From contig JARFIW010000500.1 of assembly GCA_036346225.1 (NCBI GenBank), positions 5,208,001 through 5,272,000 on the forward strand: a stretch of DNA of 64,000 bases, read 5' to 3'. Positions 1-11,320 of the stretch are shown in pieces. Position numbers and translations under genes: made by a program. Under the pieces are notes generated by a model. It was not told where the DNA came from and did no database searches. It worked only from the letters and a program-made list of their open reading frames with translations. The number at the start of each line of letters is the position of its first letter. Position 1 is the stretch's first letter. The DNA is from Platerodrilus igneus (taxonomy: Eukaryota; Arthropoda; Insecta; Coleoptera; Lycidae).

Positions 1-1284
1 AGATGGCGTATTTGGTTAGATATTTGTGCCTACTGATCGAACTGGTTGCGCCTAGAATGATAGGTGTACTGACGTTGCTGTATCATATTCTGAAAGGTAT
101 TTTGCGCCGCTAGTTCCTGTTTGGGTATCAATTTCGGCAACTCCGCTTGTGGTTATCAATGAGGTTATGGGAAGTAAAGAACATTTTGCAACATAAGTCA
201 TTTAAGGCACGAACTCTGTTTTTTTATCGTACAGAGTAGGCGTGTATATTAATTGCATTGTAGTTTATTGAACTGAAGATGATGGAAAATTACTAGTACC
301 ATATTGCTCTTGGGTTGAGGTTCAGCTATCAGTATAGCATTGGGTTTTGAATTTTCAATTAAACCACTGAACCTCCATTTGTCGATTGCGTCATTTTGCC
401 ATTGAAGATTGTTGCGTTTTCAATAATCTTTGTCACAATCTGAATCAGCTGTATTGAGAAGACTACTTTTTATCCAGATACACTTGATATTGTTCTTGCA
501 TTTTACGTTTGTGTGCTATTTCCAATAACTTGCGTTCTTCTTTCAAACGTCCTAATTGTAATTACTTTGTTCTACCAGATCGCCTAGAAGATGAATCTGA
601 TAATTTGTGATCTTTATCCCTACGCGCCTTTTTTGAATGACCATTGATTTAATGGTACTGCTTTATTATTAGCAATACATGTATAACAAATAAAGTTTTT
701 GTCAGTTATTCAATCAATGCCTTCACACATTTTGCACGGGACTATCTACTCGTCGTCAGCTCTCAGCATTTGTGGTAGCTTTTGACAACATCTGGCAGAA
801 AAATACCAGATCTGAGCGACAGTTCAAATGGCGTAGTCATTAGTTAGTATGAAAAGGTTTATAAACTCAGTAAAAAGATACACTAGGATTTGTATCATCT
901 TAGACACTATATAGTTGTAGTCAGTTTACCGTTTAATGCATGCACGTACCAATAAGTTTCTTCACAAGTACATGCCCGAACATAACAAATTTAAAGACTC
1001 CTACGGCGTGTCCTGTACCACAAGGTAATAAAAATTTAAAAGCAAGAATATTGTTTATTTTTTTAACTTGTTAACAGACTTGTTCGTTGCTTAAAATTTG
1101 TGCTTGAGTCGCTTGAAGACTTGTGTTCCAACAAAACTAAAAAATCACTAACATTTTTGTCATACGTACGTAAAATTATGACAACAAGTGGGAAAATAAT
1201 TTAAAACTACTGGATAAATGCCCCACTAGTCATCCCCTATGATTATTAAAAGTGAAAACAGAAACAATAACTGTTAAATTAAAG
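1..1284. other. No recognised gene; spacer before LINE-B copy 1
   Basis: No long open frame, inverted repeat or element end is visible here. The only coding-like trace is on the minus strand at 469-622 and is listed separately. The stretch is AT-rich with scattered stops in all frames, as expected for decayed intergenic DNA. Confidence 0.5.
469..622 (-). pseudogene. Possible coding remnant, charged and serine-rich
   Basis: One minus-strand frame reads RDKDHKLSDSSSRRSGR, then, after one stop codon, a Lys/Arg/Glu-rich stretch that looks like a helix or coiled coil (GRLKEERKLLEIAHKRK). The composition resembles the basic, serine-rich N-terminal part of some gag-like or transposon accessory proteins, but I do not recognise the family. 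It is short, lacks a start context and has a stop inside, so it may be chance. Confidence 0.2.
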
Positions 1285-2980
1285 CTACTAACTGTAAACT
1301 AAAATTCAAAAAATTGAGAAAGGATAAAAGAGAGGAATGGGATCTAAATAAGCTTAATGATAGTGAGGTAAAAGAGGAATATAAACAAGTATTAGATAAT
1401 ACGATCAAAGAGATTGCTATAGGAGGGAATGTAGAAAATAGATGGAAAGAAATAAAAAGGGCTGTACATGATACAGCAACACAGACTATAAATAAGAAAA
1501 AAAGTAGAAGCAAGAAAATCCTGGGTAATAAAGAAAATATTACATTTATTAGAGAATAGAAGAAAGCTTAAACTTTTCAGAGAATTGGATAGTGAAAGTA
1601 GGCAAAAATATAATAGAGTTCAAAATAAGACAGTACATGAGTATAGGAAAGCTAGAAATAAATGGATGGAGGAGAATTGTAAGAGAATACAAGATAATTT
1701 GAGGGTAGGTGTAAGACAGACAGGGCTTACAGGGCAGTTAAAAAGTTTTTCGGGGAAGATAGGAAAAAATATAATAGTATTAAGGATGAGAATAATGGGC
1801 TTCTAATAAATAAAGTTGAGGTAGCAGATAAATGGAAAAGATATTTAGACGATTTATGTAAGGGAGACGATATGATGAGTTAGAGAACGACCAAGAAGAG
1901 GATGTAGGAATAGGGTTCTCAATATTAAGAGAAGAATTTGATAGAGCTGCTGGGAACTTAAACTAAATAAAGCGCCGGGGGTAGACGATATATCCGCACA
2001 ATTAATAAAATATGCAAGTCTTTAGACAGATTATATGAACTAGTAAAATAAATATGTGACACAGGTGAGGTCCCAATAGATTTCGAGAAAAATATTATTA
2101 TCCCAATCCTAAAAAAAGTCAGAAACTGATAGATGTGAGAATTTTAGAACAGTTAGTTTAACTTCCTACACTTCCAAAATACTAACAATATTAATTAAAA
2201 ATATAGTGGAAGGTTTGAGAGAATTATTTAGGCGAAGACCAATATGGTTTTCATAAAGATAGAGGGACTAGAAAACCGATACTAATGATTAGGGTACTTA
2301 TCGAAAATAGGTTACAAAAAAATAAAAACACTCAATTCGCGTTTGTAGATTTAGAAAAAGCATTTGATTGTTATGTTTAGGGTTTTGCAAAAAATAGAAA
2401 TCTCATAGGGATAGAAAAATAATTTACAGTATATATAAAGCCAGAGCGTAGTAATTAGATTTTATGAAAGAAAAGAAAGCTAAGATTGAAAATGGTGTTA
2501 GACAGGGCTGTATATTATCTCCCTTGATTTTTAATGTTTATATTGAGAAAGCTTTAAACTTAGCTAGAGAGAGAAAAGAAATAGGTATTAGTGTACAGGG
2601 ACAAAAAATAAACATGTTACGTTTTGCAGATGATATAGCCATTATAGCAGTCTAGAAAAGAGTTAGGAGAGTTATTAAATATTTTAGATGAGATACTACA
2701 GAGTAACTATAGTGTGAGAATTAACTCAGGAAAGACAAATATAATGATAAGTGAGTACAGTCTAGTTCTAAACCAAAACTAAAAATAGGTAATACCGAGT
2801 TAGAGGAGGTAGATAAACTCTGCTATTTAGGTAGTATAATTAGTATAATTACAAATGACGGACGTAGCAGAAGGGATATAGTAGCTAGAATAGCTCAAGC
2901 TACAAAAATGTTTTAAAAAAAAGAAAGACTTACTAATAACTAATAGTATTAGTTTAGATAATAGAGAAAGCTTCTTAAAG
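1285..2980 (+). pseudogene. LINE-B copy 1, 5'-truncated RTE-like LINE (linker and reverse transcriptase)
   Basis: Non-LTR retrotransposon pol remnant. It begins inside the endonuclease-RT linker and matches LINE-B copy 2 (from about 24290) nearly base for base: both show KEEYKQVLDN, KEIAIGGN and ARNKWMEENCK. Further on come RT pieces: an NKAPGVDDI-like substrate motif near 1965, FAFVDLEKAFD near 2340, RQGCILSPLIFNVYIE near 2500, and the catalytic FADD at about 2623-2634. Frameshifts and stops near 1555, 1805, 1980, 2130, 2370 and 2655 leave it non-functional. It breaks off at about 2980 and resumes at about 4058 beyond foreign sequence. Clade assignment (RTE-like) is inferred from the EN and C-terminal motifs of its relatives. 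Confidence 0.85.
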
Positions 2981-4057
2981 CAACCAACTGCGTGTTTCTT
3001 GTACCAACCTACATGAACTTAAAGCGTGATTCCTATACGCAATAACGGGACAAACCAAAATCCATTCCAACGGTTATCACGAAATGCAAAGCTTCGATGT
3101 ACAACTATATTTAGATCGTTACCAAAACAATTATCTTGCGTGTAATTATCCACATTGTTAATTGTAAATTCATCTTAGCAATTTTAAAAAGACCATTACT
3201 GTTAATTATTGGATGTTTAGATTGAAATCAAAAATTTGCTATCTAAATTGAAGAACATTTTAAAAAGACCATTACTGTTAATTATTGGATGTTTAGATTG
3301 AAATCAAAAATTTGCTATCTAAATTGAAGAACATTCCGGTGAAATTTCAAACATACAGTTTTATCGCAGAACATTTTATTAAATCCACGTATTCTGGTAA
3401 AGTTGAAGGACTTTCATGTTAGACAAAATTATCATCGCTACATTGAAGTACTTTCTTGCTAATTTTGAAGGTTGTCATCAACTTGATAAATGCTCACATT
3501 GAATTGTAAACTTGATAATCGTAAATGCAAAGAAAAGATCCATATAATCATACAATACAAAATTTAAACGGGCTAATTTTTATAAAACCAGATAAAACTT
3601 GATCAAACTAAACAATAAAATATACGAAAAGGAAGATCGAGAAAAAGATCTAAAAGAGCGCTACAACAAAATTATTTAGTTTGTCTAGGAGATTATAACT
3701 AATTGCTTACCATTATTAAAAAACACTATATCAAGTGTTTATTACACTTGAGCTTCACAAAGGCGTAAAGCCACACGCAAATTACTCGCTAGAACCCTGA
3801 GGTTCTCCATAATACCTTCGTGCCAAGTGTTCTAGCTAGAATGACCATTGACACGTTGCGCACTAAATATGAAGGTATTTGGCATTGAAATGTTTATACA
3901 AATAGTTAACGCCTGATGTTAGCAACCAAGCTAGCATCTCTATATTGTGGCTAGACCACATGATCCCAATACGGATATTTATTTAATTGACGACGTTTAC
4001 TTGTTTAATGGAACAGACAAAAAGATGTATTTAACTAATAGTTTATTGGTGTTTTGC
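2981..4057. other. Unidentified 1.1-kb sequence interrupting LINE-B copy 1
   Basis: This sequence lies between two parts of one LINE-B frame. Copy 2 runs straight across the same point (about 25970-26040), so it is an insertion, or an insertion plus deletion, because about 55 bases of the host LINE are missing at the junction. It has no long open frame, clear terminal repeats or target duplication. It holds a 76-bp tandem duplication (3181-3335). Confidence 0.55.
3181..3335. repeat. 76-bp tandem duplication
   Basis: The unit beginning ATTTTAAAAAGACCATTACT at 3181 restarts at 3257 and the two copies are identical by eye up to about 3335. Perfect identity inside otherwise decayed DNA suggests a recent local duplication. 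An assembly artefact is also possible. Confidence 0.9.
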
Positions 4058-4440
4058 AATGGTCAAAAAAACTGTTACAACTTTAGAAACTTGGTGTTAT
4101 AGGAGAATGTTAAAGATTAGTTGGACAGATAGAGCAACAAATGAGGAAGTTTATAGAAGAATAGGCAAGGAACTCTGTATATGGAAACAATTAAAGGTAA
4201 GGAGAGATATAATGATAGGGCACCAGTTAAGACATGAGGGACTATTTAGTAAGGTCTTAGATTACAGACTTCAAAATTAAAATAGAGTAGGAAGACCTAG
4301 ACAAAGCTATATTAGTCAAATTATTAGAGATTTAGATTGTGAAGGGTGTGTAGACCTTTTTAGACTAGCTCAGAATAGAAAAGAATTCAGAGCTGCGTCA
4401 AACCGACCTTAAGTAAGTTCGAAAACAAAACAAAAAAATC
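4058..4440 (+). pseudogene. LINE-B copy 1, 3' end
   Basis: C-terminal domain of the LINE-B pol frame: ETWCYRRMLKISWTDRATNE, then a GHQLRHEGLFSKV-like stretch, a GRPRQSY remnant and DLFRLAQNRKEF near the end, all matching copy 2 at 26045-26379. One stop (near 4280) breaks the frame. The 3' end after the stop reads AAGTAAGTTCGAAAACAAAAC and then an A-rich tail. Copy 2 has nearly the same end at about 26380-26400, which fixes the 3' terminus of the family. Confidence 0.85.
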
Positions 4441-4780
4441 TAAGACGCATGTACGCCTTACAACCAAACTTACGGAAATTTTATAAAAGGAAATTATATA
4501 TTTTAAATAAATTAAATAACTAGTACGTAAGTGTTAAACAAAATTTTATAATTATAAATATAATTTAATAAATTTTATTGTTTTAATCAAGTTTGAGTCG
4601 GACTACTTAATGATATAAGCTCCCAGGATTATTATATAGGATTTATTATATAGGATATCTATTAAAATTATATTAGTTTGTATTGTTAACATTTCTCAAA
4701 TAAATTCGATTATCTCGAAAACTAAATGAGATATCGAAAAGTGTATAGCATATTTGTAATTAGCGTAAAAACTAAACAAG

Positions 4781-4784
<4 letters not shown>

Positions 4785-4822
<38 letters not shown>
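4785..4822. repeat. (TA)n microsatellite, left edge of segment A
   Basis: Uninterrupted alternating A/T of 38 bases, followed by TTTTATGCTG. Confidence 0.95.
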
Positions 4823-4825
<3 letters not shown>

Positions 4826-5912
4826 TATGCTGGTTATTACTCCACCCTCCGCCCTAATATTTATTTTTTATAATTTAATTTTACTTTTATTTATTTATAA
4901 ATTCTGATACACGACTTTTGTCGTCGCCCCTAATTTTAGTATTCAATGAATGATTCCTATATGATGTGTTTTAGCAAAGTTTGGTTGGTTATCTATTTAA
5001 CTGTTTACTATATTTTATGCCTCGACTATATGAAACCTTTATCTCAGGGCGTTCACCAACTCACCGTGGGTTCAATCGTGAGTAGATGTGCACTGCCCAA
5101 CCAAACTACACACTCGTTTGTTTTACCACTTTTATATGGAATTATTTACTGTGTATGCCAAATTTTACTGATCAATGTTGCTTGGTGCCAAATTAATTTA
5201 GGTATACAATTTCTGACTTGTGTTTGACGTTTTAAGATATTACACGGTACTCACCTGAATTATACAGCGCTGATGCCTTCTTTAAATGTTGCTGGCTCAA
5301 GTTCTTATTCGCCGTACGCGCCTTTACAAGGATTCACAATCACTGATGATCCTGCGTATCGCCTCCAGGTGTCTTAATATAATTTTGCTGACCCCAAATC
5401 TGAAATAATTTACCCTAATTTTAGAATTTTGAATAAACCGTAGTATTTACTTCCCCTGCGTTAATCTTTCCGTGTTCCGTTGGTTTCTGCGTTGAATCTT
5501 CCCCCGTAATATGCTGCTCTCCTATTTTCTTTCTTCGTGCTCCAAGTGTTCCTTTCGCCGTTCTACTTAAATGAAAAGCCAAAATAATTCACACAAGACC
5601 CGGACGCTTGGTTGATTGTAGATATCCGTAGACGCGTCCGGTTTTCCGACGGCAAATGTACTTTCAATGGCTTATAAAATTTCAACTTAGTATAAAACCT
5701 TGAGTACCGTGCATTGTATCAACGTCATTAAGTCATCTTGTTTACCTTTTGGCACATACGTTTCAAACTAAAATGGTAAATACTTTAGCATATGTAAAGT
5801 ACGGCAAAATATAGTTTTTGAATTACTGGATCTTATATATGAATTATGTCGTTTGGCATACACCCTTTTTAACACAAATCTACTCTTAGAAGCCTTGTAC
5901 CCCCTTTACATT

Positions 5913-5916
<4 letters not shown>

Positions 5917-5948
<32 letters not shown>
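5917..5948. repeat. (TA)n microsatellite, right edge of segment A
   Basis: Uninterrupted alternating A/T of 32 bases, preceded by CATTACAA and followed by CATTTATTG. Confidence 0.95.
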
Positions 5949-5950
<2 letters not shown>

Positions 5951-5974
5951 TTTATTGTATCATTATGGGAATAT

Positions 5975-6018
5975 GGCAACGGACGACGGCGGCAACGGCG
6001 GCGACGACGACGACGACG
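5975..6018. repeat. GC-rich (GAC/GGC)n trinucleotide tract
   Basis: A run of GGC, AAC and GAC triplets ending in (GAC)5-6. It is strikingly GC-rich against its AT-rich surroundings and lies directly beyond segment A. The Gly/Asp-rich frame across it looks like a by-product of the repeat, not a gene. Confidence 0.8.
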
Positions 6019-6058
6019 TAGTGATTATATTAACCTAACTTACTTCGTAAGTTTGGTT

Positions 6059-6450
6059 GATCAGTTAACTAAATGTCACCATGACATAACTCACAATTAG
6101 TTAGCGGTCTAGCATGTTGGTAGCGATTCGTTGCTTAAGCCTTACCATAACATATAATTTTTCGTTTTTGGAGGGGATTACCAGGTAATATTTGATTTCC
6201 TTATAAATGAGTATCATGTAAACATACTGGAGTTCTTTAACAACCATCAGGTTGCTAATATCTATGTAGAGCCAGGTAGATAAAAAAAAGATAGGAGGGT
6301 ATAGGAACACCTAGTCGAAGCTATATTAGTCAAATTATTAGAAATTTAGGTTTTGAAGGGTATGTAGAACTTCTTAGATTAGCACAGAATAGAAAAGAAG
6401 TTAGAGCTGCGTCAAACCGACCAAAGTAACAAAATGATGAAACAAAATGA
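6059..6450 (+). mobile_element. Chimeric repeat copy 1 (unknown 5' part + LINE-B 3' end)
   Basis: About 250 bp of unidentified sequence (starting ATCAGTTAACTAAATG) runs into about 140 bp of the LINE-B 3' coding end and tail (from about 6310: GAAGCTATATTAGTCAAATT, then a LLRLAQNRKEVRAASNRP-like frame). The same order of parts recurs at 26417-26865, so the fusion is itself a repeat. Both copies end in an AAAATGATGA-type tail. The best explanation is a non-autonomous element that borrows the LINE-B 3' end for retrotransposition. Confidence 0.7.
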
Positions 6451-7689
6451 TGAACTGTAAATGTGTAGGAAGACTGTCGCCATAACAATACTTATAGCTT
6501 TTATTTTGAAATACTTTTCGAATTGTCTCTTGAAAAACATTAAATCTTTTCGATAATGAATAGCATATTATTTGATGTTAACAAATTCTGTTAGTTTGGT
6601 TTTCTATCAACAATTTTGGATGGCTGCTTTCTAATAAGCTAAGACATATCCAAAAGTTTTCAATTGTTCTGTAAAGGATGGAATTATAAATACTGTGGGT
6701 GCAAGACATCGCACATCGGGAAATATGTGTACCCACCAATTCTTTGCTTCGCTATCGGATTTTCAGCTTGTACGACAAAATGATGTAAATAATTTAATAT
6801 CAATAAACTGTCAAAGTAAATTAACGTTTGACTGAACAATCATTTATTTCCTTTAACTTTTTCTTTTTTAGGTTAGCGACAGACGTTATCTCCTTTTTCG
6901 GATAGGCCAGATACTCCGCGATGTCACATTTTGCCTGAAACAGACCAGGGTTTGACAGTACTTTAAATTACCTACTCTAATGCTCATCGACTTGCGTCGT
7001 CTGCGATTAAATATAGCTTCAGATAGAGGCCAACCTACAATAAATAAATTAATTAATGTCATAAATTAATAAAACCAGTTCACTTAAGAACTTCATACGT
7101 GCGAATATCAATTTAGTCACAAAGTTTTAGTATGTTATATTCATGTCATAATAGAACAAGATAAAATTGTGAAATACTGGGTAGGGCAGTGAAACGGTAC
7201 GGTTTTTCTGATCTGGCTGGCAGGCTTGGATGGGGGATAAAAGAGTGGAAGACGTGATCTTGGTCGTCTAGACGGATGGAAGTTAGTAGCTATGGAACGT
7301 TGGTCGAGTGCGCGACGAGCATTTGCTGTAAAGACATAATACAAACACTTCAATAGCTTTGCTAGTGCTCAACGCGCTTTCCGTCGTGCGTTTAATTTAG
7401 CCCCAAGGGTTCCAGTGCCATCTCGTAAAGCTATCACTCTTTGAGTTAGAAACCTTAAAACTACTGCTAGCACCACAAAGAAAAAGGCGATAGTAAAAAA
7501 CAAGCTGTACCCCGGAGAACATTGTTTGTACACGTTAGGGTTTAACAAGAAGTTCCCGAAAAGAGCGAGACGGCACAGCATACAACCTGGTATCAGTAAT
7601 CGAATATGAAAAAATAATTCCTGACTGTGTACACGATATTTTTTCAATAAAATCCAAAGAGAGTATTCTCGTGTAAAAATTTAATATTT
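6451..7689. other. Spacer, no gene supported
   Basis: Small minus-strand frames at 7141-7353 and 7369-7647 show no family motif. The second (92 aa) has a hydrophobic stretch (FFTIAFFFVVLAVVL) and a basic end, but has no neighbour or codon evidence to support it. A polypyrimidine run ending in AG at about 6855-6872 resembles a splice acceptor but stands alone. Confidence 0.4.
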
Positions 7690-7973
7690 AAAATATCTTT
7701 AAAAAATTACAGCAGGGCGCTTTCGGCGTTAGCCATCTTCGGTGCCACTACAAGTAAGCATGCTAAAGTTATACAAATCAAAATTTACGATAATTACTTA
7801 CTGTCAACTTAAAATTAAATATTCCATCAAATTATTACATTATATATAAAACATTTTATGTGTAAAACTAATATCACATCAATAAAGACTAGTTAAATAC
7901 TTGATTGTTCCAATAAAATTGGATTACATTTTGTCTACGTCGTTGATGAAGTTGAAAAGGACCAATTGTTAGA
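7690..7973 (-). mobile_element. Probable 3' noncoding end of the Penelope-like element
   Basis: The minus strand here includes GAAGATGGCTAACGCCGAAA, a motif type I associate with the ends of Penelope-like elements, followed by T-rich sequence. The stretch lies just beyond the R1-type LINE that was inserted into the 3' part of the Penelope element (target duplication at 7974-7980 and 9623-9629), so it should continue that element. Motif recognition is from memory; the position argument is the stronger one. Confidence 0.4.
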
Positions 7974-7980
7974 TTTCTAT

Positions 7981-7998
7981 ATAGATAGATAGATAAAT
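7981..7998. repeat. (GATA)n tail of R1-type LINE copy 1
   Basis: ATAGATAGATAGATAAAT directly abuts the 7-bp target duplication. On the LINE strand it reads (TATC)n, a short-repeat 3' tail in place of poly(A). Confidence 0.8.
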
Positions 7999-9622
7999 TA
8001 CTTTATTGTGGACTATACCTAGGCCAGAGCCCATACTAGCCGTGCATTATACTATTTACATGTATTTAAGACCTTAGAATCCATAATTCCTGACAACTGG
8101 GGTTCCTGAAGGTTTGGTGAGGGAAATTTATGCCCCTACCTTTGTCGTCGACTGTGCACGTAAAGTGGGGCTGATTGTGTGCATAGTGCGAGTGTAAGTG
8201 TGATGTGGTAGTGAATTGCAAGAGTGTATATTAAGTGTGTTAGTGCCGCTGGTTGTGGGTGGTCTGTTTGGTTAAAAGGATTTTATTTAGGAAATGGTTT
8301 AATTCTTGGGGGTAGCTAGTGACTAGGAAGTTTATGTTATGAAGTGGGGAGAACGGGTCAAAGTTTGTAGATTGCTTGACGTTGATTTGTAGTAGAGAGG
8401 TTAGGGGACAGGAGTATATCAGGTGTTGTGGGGTTTCTAGAGATTGATTGTTGCAAGAACAGTGAGGAGAAGGAGTTAAATGGAATTGATGTAGTTTATT
8501 ACGGAAGTTTCCATGGCCGGACAGAAATTGTATTGTAGGGAGATTAGAGAAAGGAATATGTGGAAGGATGTTTGTGATATCAGGGAAGATATCAAATGTA
8601 CATCTGCCGGTGGTGGAGCAGGACCAAAGATCTTGCCAGGAATGGACTAGGGAGTTATGTATTCGGGATTTTATATCAGTTTTAGGGAAAGTACGGTATT
8701 TGTCATACTGAAGTGTTCTGTCGTGTAGGATGATTGGTAGGTTATGTTTGAGGTTTCGGATTTGAAGTGAGGAGTTTAGTTGGATTTCGATCAGAGGGAT
8801 TTGAAGCAGGGCATACAAGCACGCTGTGGAGGTGGTTCTGTACGCTCTTGAGGTGTAGAGTAGGAAAGGTCTTTTTGATCGTGTTGAGCGTACGTCTGGA
8901 GGAGGGGGGTGCAAGCGGAAGCCAAGAATCTACTGCGCATCTGATGATCGGGATTATGATGTGGTTAATGATTAGTCTTCGTGTTGGATTGGTGAGGTGG
9001 ACTGACTTTGGAAGTGCGTGAAGTAGGTTATGGAGTATGATTTGTGTTTTGGTTTGAAGTTTGGAGAGATGGGAGTTTATTTATAGGCGTGTGTCAATGT
9101 GGAGTTCAAGGTAGGTAGCTGTTGTTGAGAGGGGAATTGGTGTGTTAAGGATGTGAATCTTAGGATTTTGGTTTGGGCTGAGGTAGCCTTTGAGCAGGAA
9201 CATTTTTGTTTTAGATGGGGAGAGTGGTTGTCTGTTTAAAGAGGACCAGGATTCAATTGAAGTAATTAGAACGGCAGCGGTGGATTCAATAGAGGCACGA
9301 GTATTGCCGTGGATAAAGAAAGCTACGTCATCGGCGTAAGCGAAGGTGGAGGTGTTTGGGATATTGAGGTCTAAGAGAGGATTTATTGCGAGGTTCCATA
9401 GGGTAGGTGATAAACGGGAACCTTGTGGACATTTTTGGGTGAGAGGTTTAGTAACCAAGTGGAAATTGGAGGTTAAGATGACTGTTCGGGATGAGAGGAA
9501 GGATTTTATTAAGAGGTAAAGGTTGCAAGGGAAATTGGCTTGTTTAAGTTGATTAAGAAGGTTGGGCCACCAAAGGAGATCGAAGGCTGAGTAGAAATCG
9601 AGGAATAAGGAGACTACGCATG
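7981..9622 (-). pseudogene. R1-type LINE copy 1, 5'-truncated
   Basis: The minus strand encodes the second half of a non-LTR pol. From 9600 downward it shows an RT motif A region (FYSAFDLLWWPNLL), motif B (CPQGSRLSPTLWN), and an intact catalytic YADD at 9327-9338. It then shows the R1-clade C-terminal zinc-finger region FLSGHGNFRNKLHQF, CSC, HLIYSCPL at 8240-8560. The frame is broken between 9081 and 8914. It ends in a (TATC)n tail (plus strand 7981-7998, GATA repeats). A 7-bp target duplication TTTCTAT flanks it at 7974-7980 and 9623-9629. It sits inside the 3' part of a Penelope-like element. The clade call rests on the C-terminal motif and on relatedness to copy 2 at 50.2-55.3 kb. Confidence 0.85.
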
Positions 9623-9629
9623 TTTCTAT

Positions 9630-11320
9630 CTAATGACAAGTAAGGAGTGCGATCCGAAAAGTGAATCACCGCAATAAAATTAATGAAAATATATCAAATG
9701 TATGTGATATTTTGTAAGCCAATGGAGTTCAATCAATTTAGACGTTTATATATTGGAATAAAATTTTTATTAAGATTAACTTAAGTGCTCAAACAAGTGT
9801 TATTTCTTCGTAATTCTCTTTCAATTTCGAGATCATTAAAAAGGTGAAGTCTATTAAAGTTTCTTGAGGTAATATTATGTATTAATTTCGAATGCAAATT
9901 AGGTTTGAAAGTGTTTATTATAAGATATGTGGTGACCAAAAGCCGATTTATTCAAATGTTCTTTTATTCTCATCCCTAGTGGTCTGCAAGTTCTACCGAT
10001 ATAGGTGACCAGACAATCTCTACAATTTAGTTTATATACACCACTTTTTGACAATGGTTCATAGGATCTTTAGAGTGAACTAAGTGTTGTTTCAACACAT
10101 TACATGATTTGAATGACACAGATATTGAGTTGCTAAGCTTTTCTATTGCTTTTTTGATTTTGTTATTAAGGTTAGATTCTATAAAAGGAATTGAAATGAA
10201 ATGTTTTTCGGATTTATTTTCAGTGGGGGTGATATAAACTTGTCGAATGATTTTTTATTCTTTATACTATTGATCAATTTAGAAACAAGATTGGGGTTAT
10301 ATCCATTGTTACTTGCTATTTGTTTTATTGTATTAACTTCTTGATTATAATTCGAATATTGATAAGTCTGTGTATATACCAATTGAAAGATGTTATTTTG
10401 TGTTGCCAACAATGGTTCGAAGTTGCTGGTATAATGTGATCAGTTTGTGTGGGTTTCCTATAAATGTTGTAATATAACTGTTTGTTATGTTTAAAATCGT
10501 TAAATCTAGAAAGTTAAGCTTATTTTCAGATTCTATTTCCAAAGTGAATTTAATATTAAAATGAACTTTATTAATATTAGAGAAGACATGTTGAGTAGTT
10601 TCAGCTGAACCTTTACTGAAAACCAAACAATCATCAACGTAACAAAACCAGTGTATAATCTGTGGATTTTTATCGGTTAAAATAAATTTGTTTTCTAAAT
10701 GATCCATAAAAACATCTGCAAGAAATGGAGATAAGCTACTTCCCACCGCTAATGATTCTGGTTGTTTATAGCATTTGTTATTGAAAAGGAAAAAGTCTTG
10801 AGATAAACAAAAATTAAATAAGGTCAAAGTTGTAATTACACAAATTGCATACAAATGAGTGTTCGTTAGTATGACACCGCATATGTATTACATTGTCTTC
10901 TCCAACGTTGACATTGTAAAAGATCTCCAACTAATGGTAGAGTTTCTGATTTAGGAACAGCAGTAAAATGGTTACTTACATCAAACGACAGCATAGTGAA
11001 ATCATCCTGTAGTTGTATATTCTGCAATTTCTTTATGTGAACCAAAGTATTAATTACCGAATGAACTGGTTTAAATTTAGTCCAATTTGTAACTAAAGCT
11101 AAAATAAATTTCGATAATTTTTCTACTAGAGTATTTATGAAACTTACAACTGGCATCATAGGAATTCCATTTTTGTGAATTTTAGGCAATCTGTACAACC
11201 TAGGTGTAACGGGGTTGCTAGAAATTAAGGATTTAGGAGCCTCATATTCTGTTAAAGAATCACTTAAGTTGTTGACAAAAATTTTGTTTTTTGAATTAAC
11301 TTATTGATAGGGTTTCTGTC
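9630..11320 (-). pseudogene. Penelope-like element, RT plus GIY-YIG endonuclease
   Basis: Minus-strand retroelement pol. From 11215 downward: RLYRLPKIHKNG and PVVSFINT (Penelope RT fingers), LSFDVSNHFTAVP (motif A), GSSLSPFLADVFMDHLE (motif B), catalytic YVDD at 10630-10641, and KLNFLDLTI. Near 9967-10057 the frame reads GVYKLNCRDC followed by TYIGRTCRPLGMR, the GIY-YIG nuclease core with its CxxC. RT and nuclease on one chain in this order define endonuclease-bearing Penelope-like elements. Frameshifts near 10870 and 10400 and further stops inactivate it. An R1-type LINE interrupts its 3' noncoding part, and its 5' end is joined head-to-head to another 5' fragment. Confidence 0.88.

Larger units (their letters stand above)
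4785..5948 (+). mobile_element. (TA)n-bracketed segment A, candidate element
   Basis: Two long (TA)n tracts (4785-4822 and 5917-5948) enclose 1,094 bp with no recognisable protein. The interior starts with ATGCTG at 4827, five bases after the tract. Segments B (34254) and C (42495) show the same motif at the same place. It ends with CATTACAAAT just before the right tract; segment B ends with a similar ATTACAA. A 93-aa frame at 4946-5227 has no motif I recognise. No paralog is visible that shows the empty site, so the insertion claim is weaker here than for B and C. Confidence 0.35.

Noticed and set aside
5975..6018. Gly/Asp-rich protein-coding exon
   Set aside because: The text is a GAC/GGC trinucleotide tract; the protein reading is a by-product.
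6855..6875. Splice acceptor of a host gene
   Set aside because: A lone polypyrimidine-AG; no coding sequence is recognisable on either side.
7369..7647. 92-aa minus frame with a membrane-like stretch
   Set aside because: No recognised motif and no context; hydrophobic runs are common by chance in T-rich sequence.
9081..9458. Independent host gene with RT-like motif
   Set aside because: Continuous with R1-type LINE C-terminal text and flanked by LINE ends and a target duplication.
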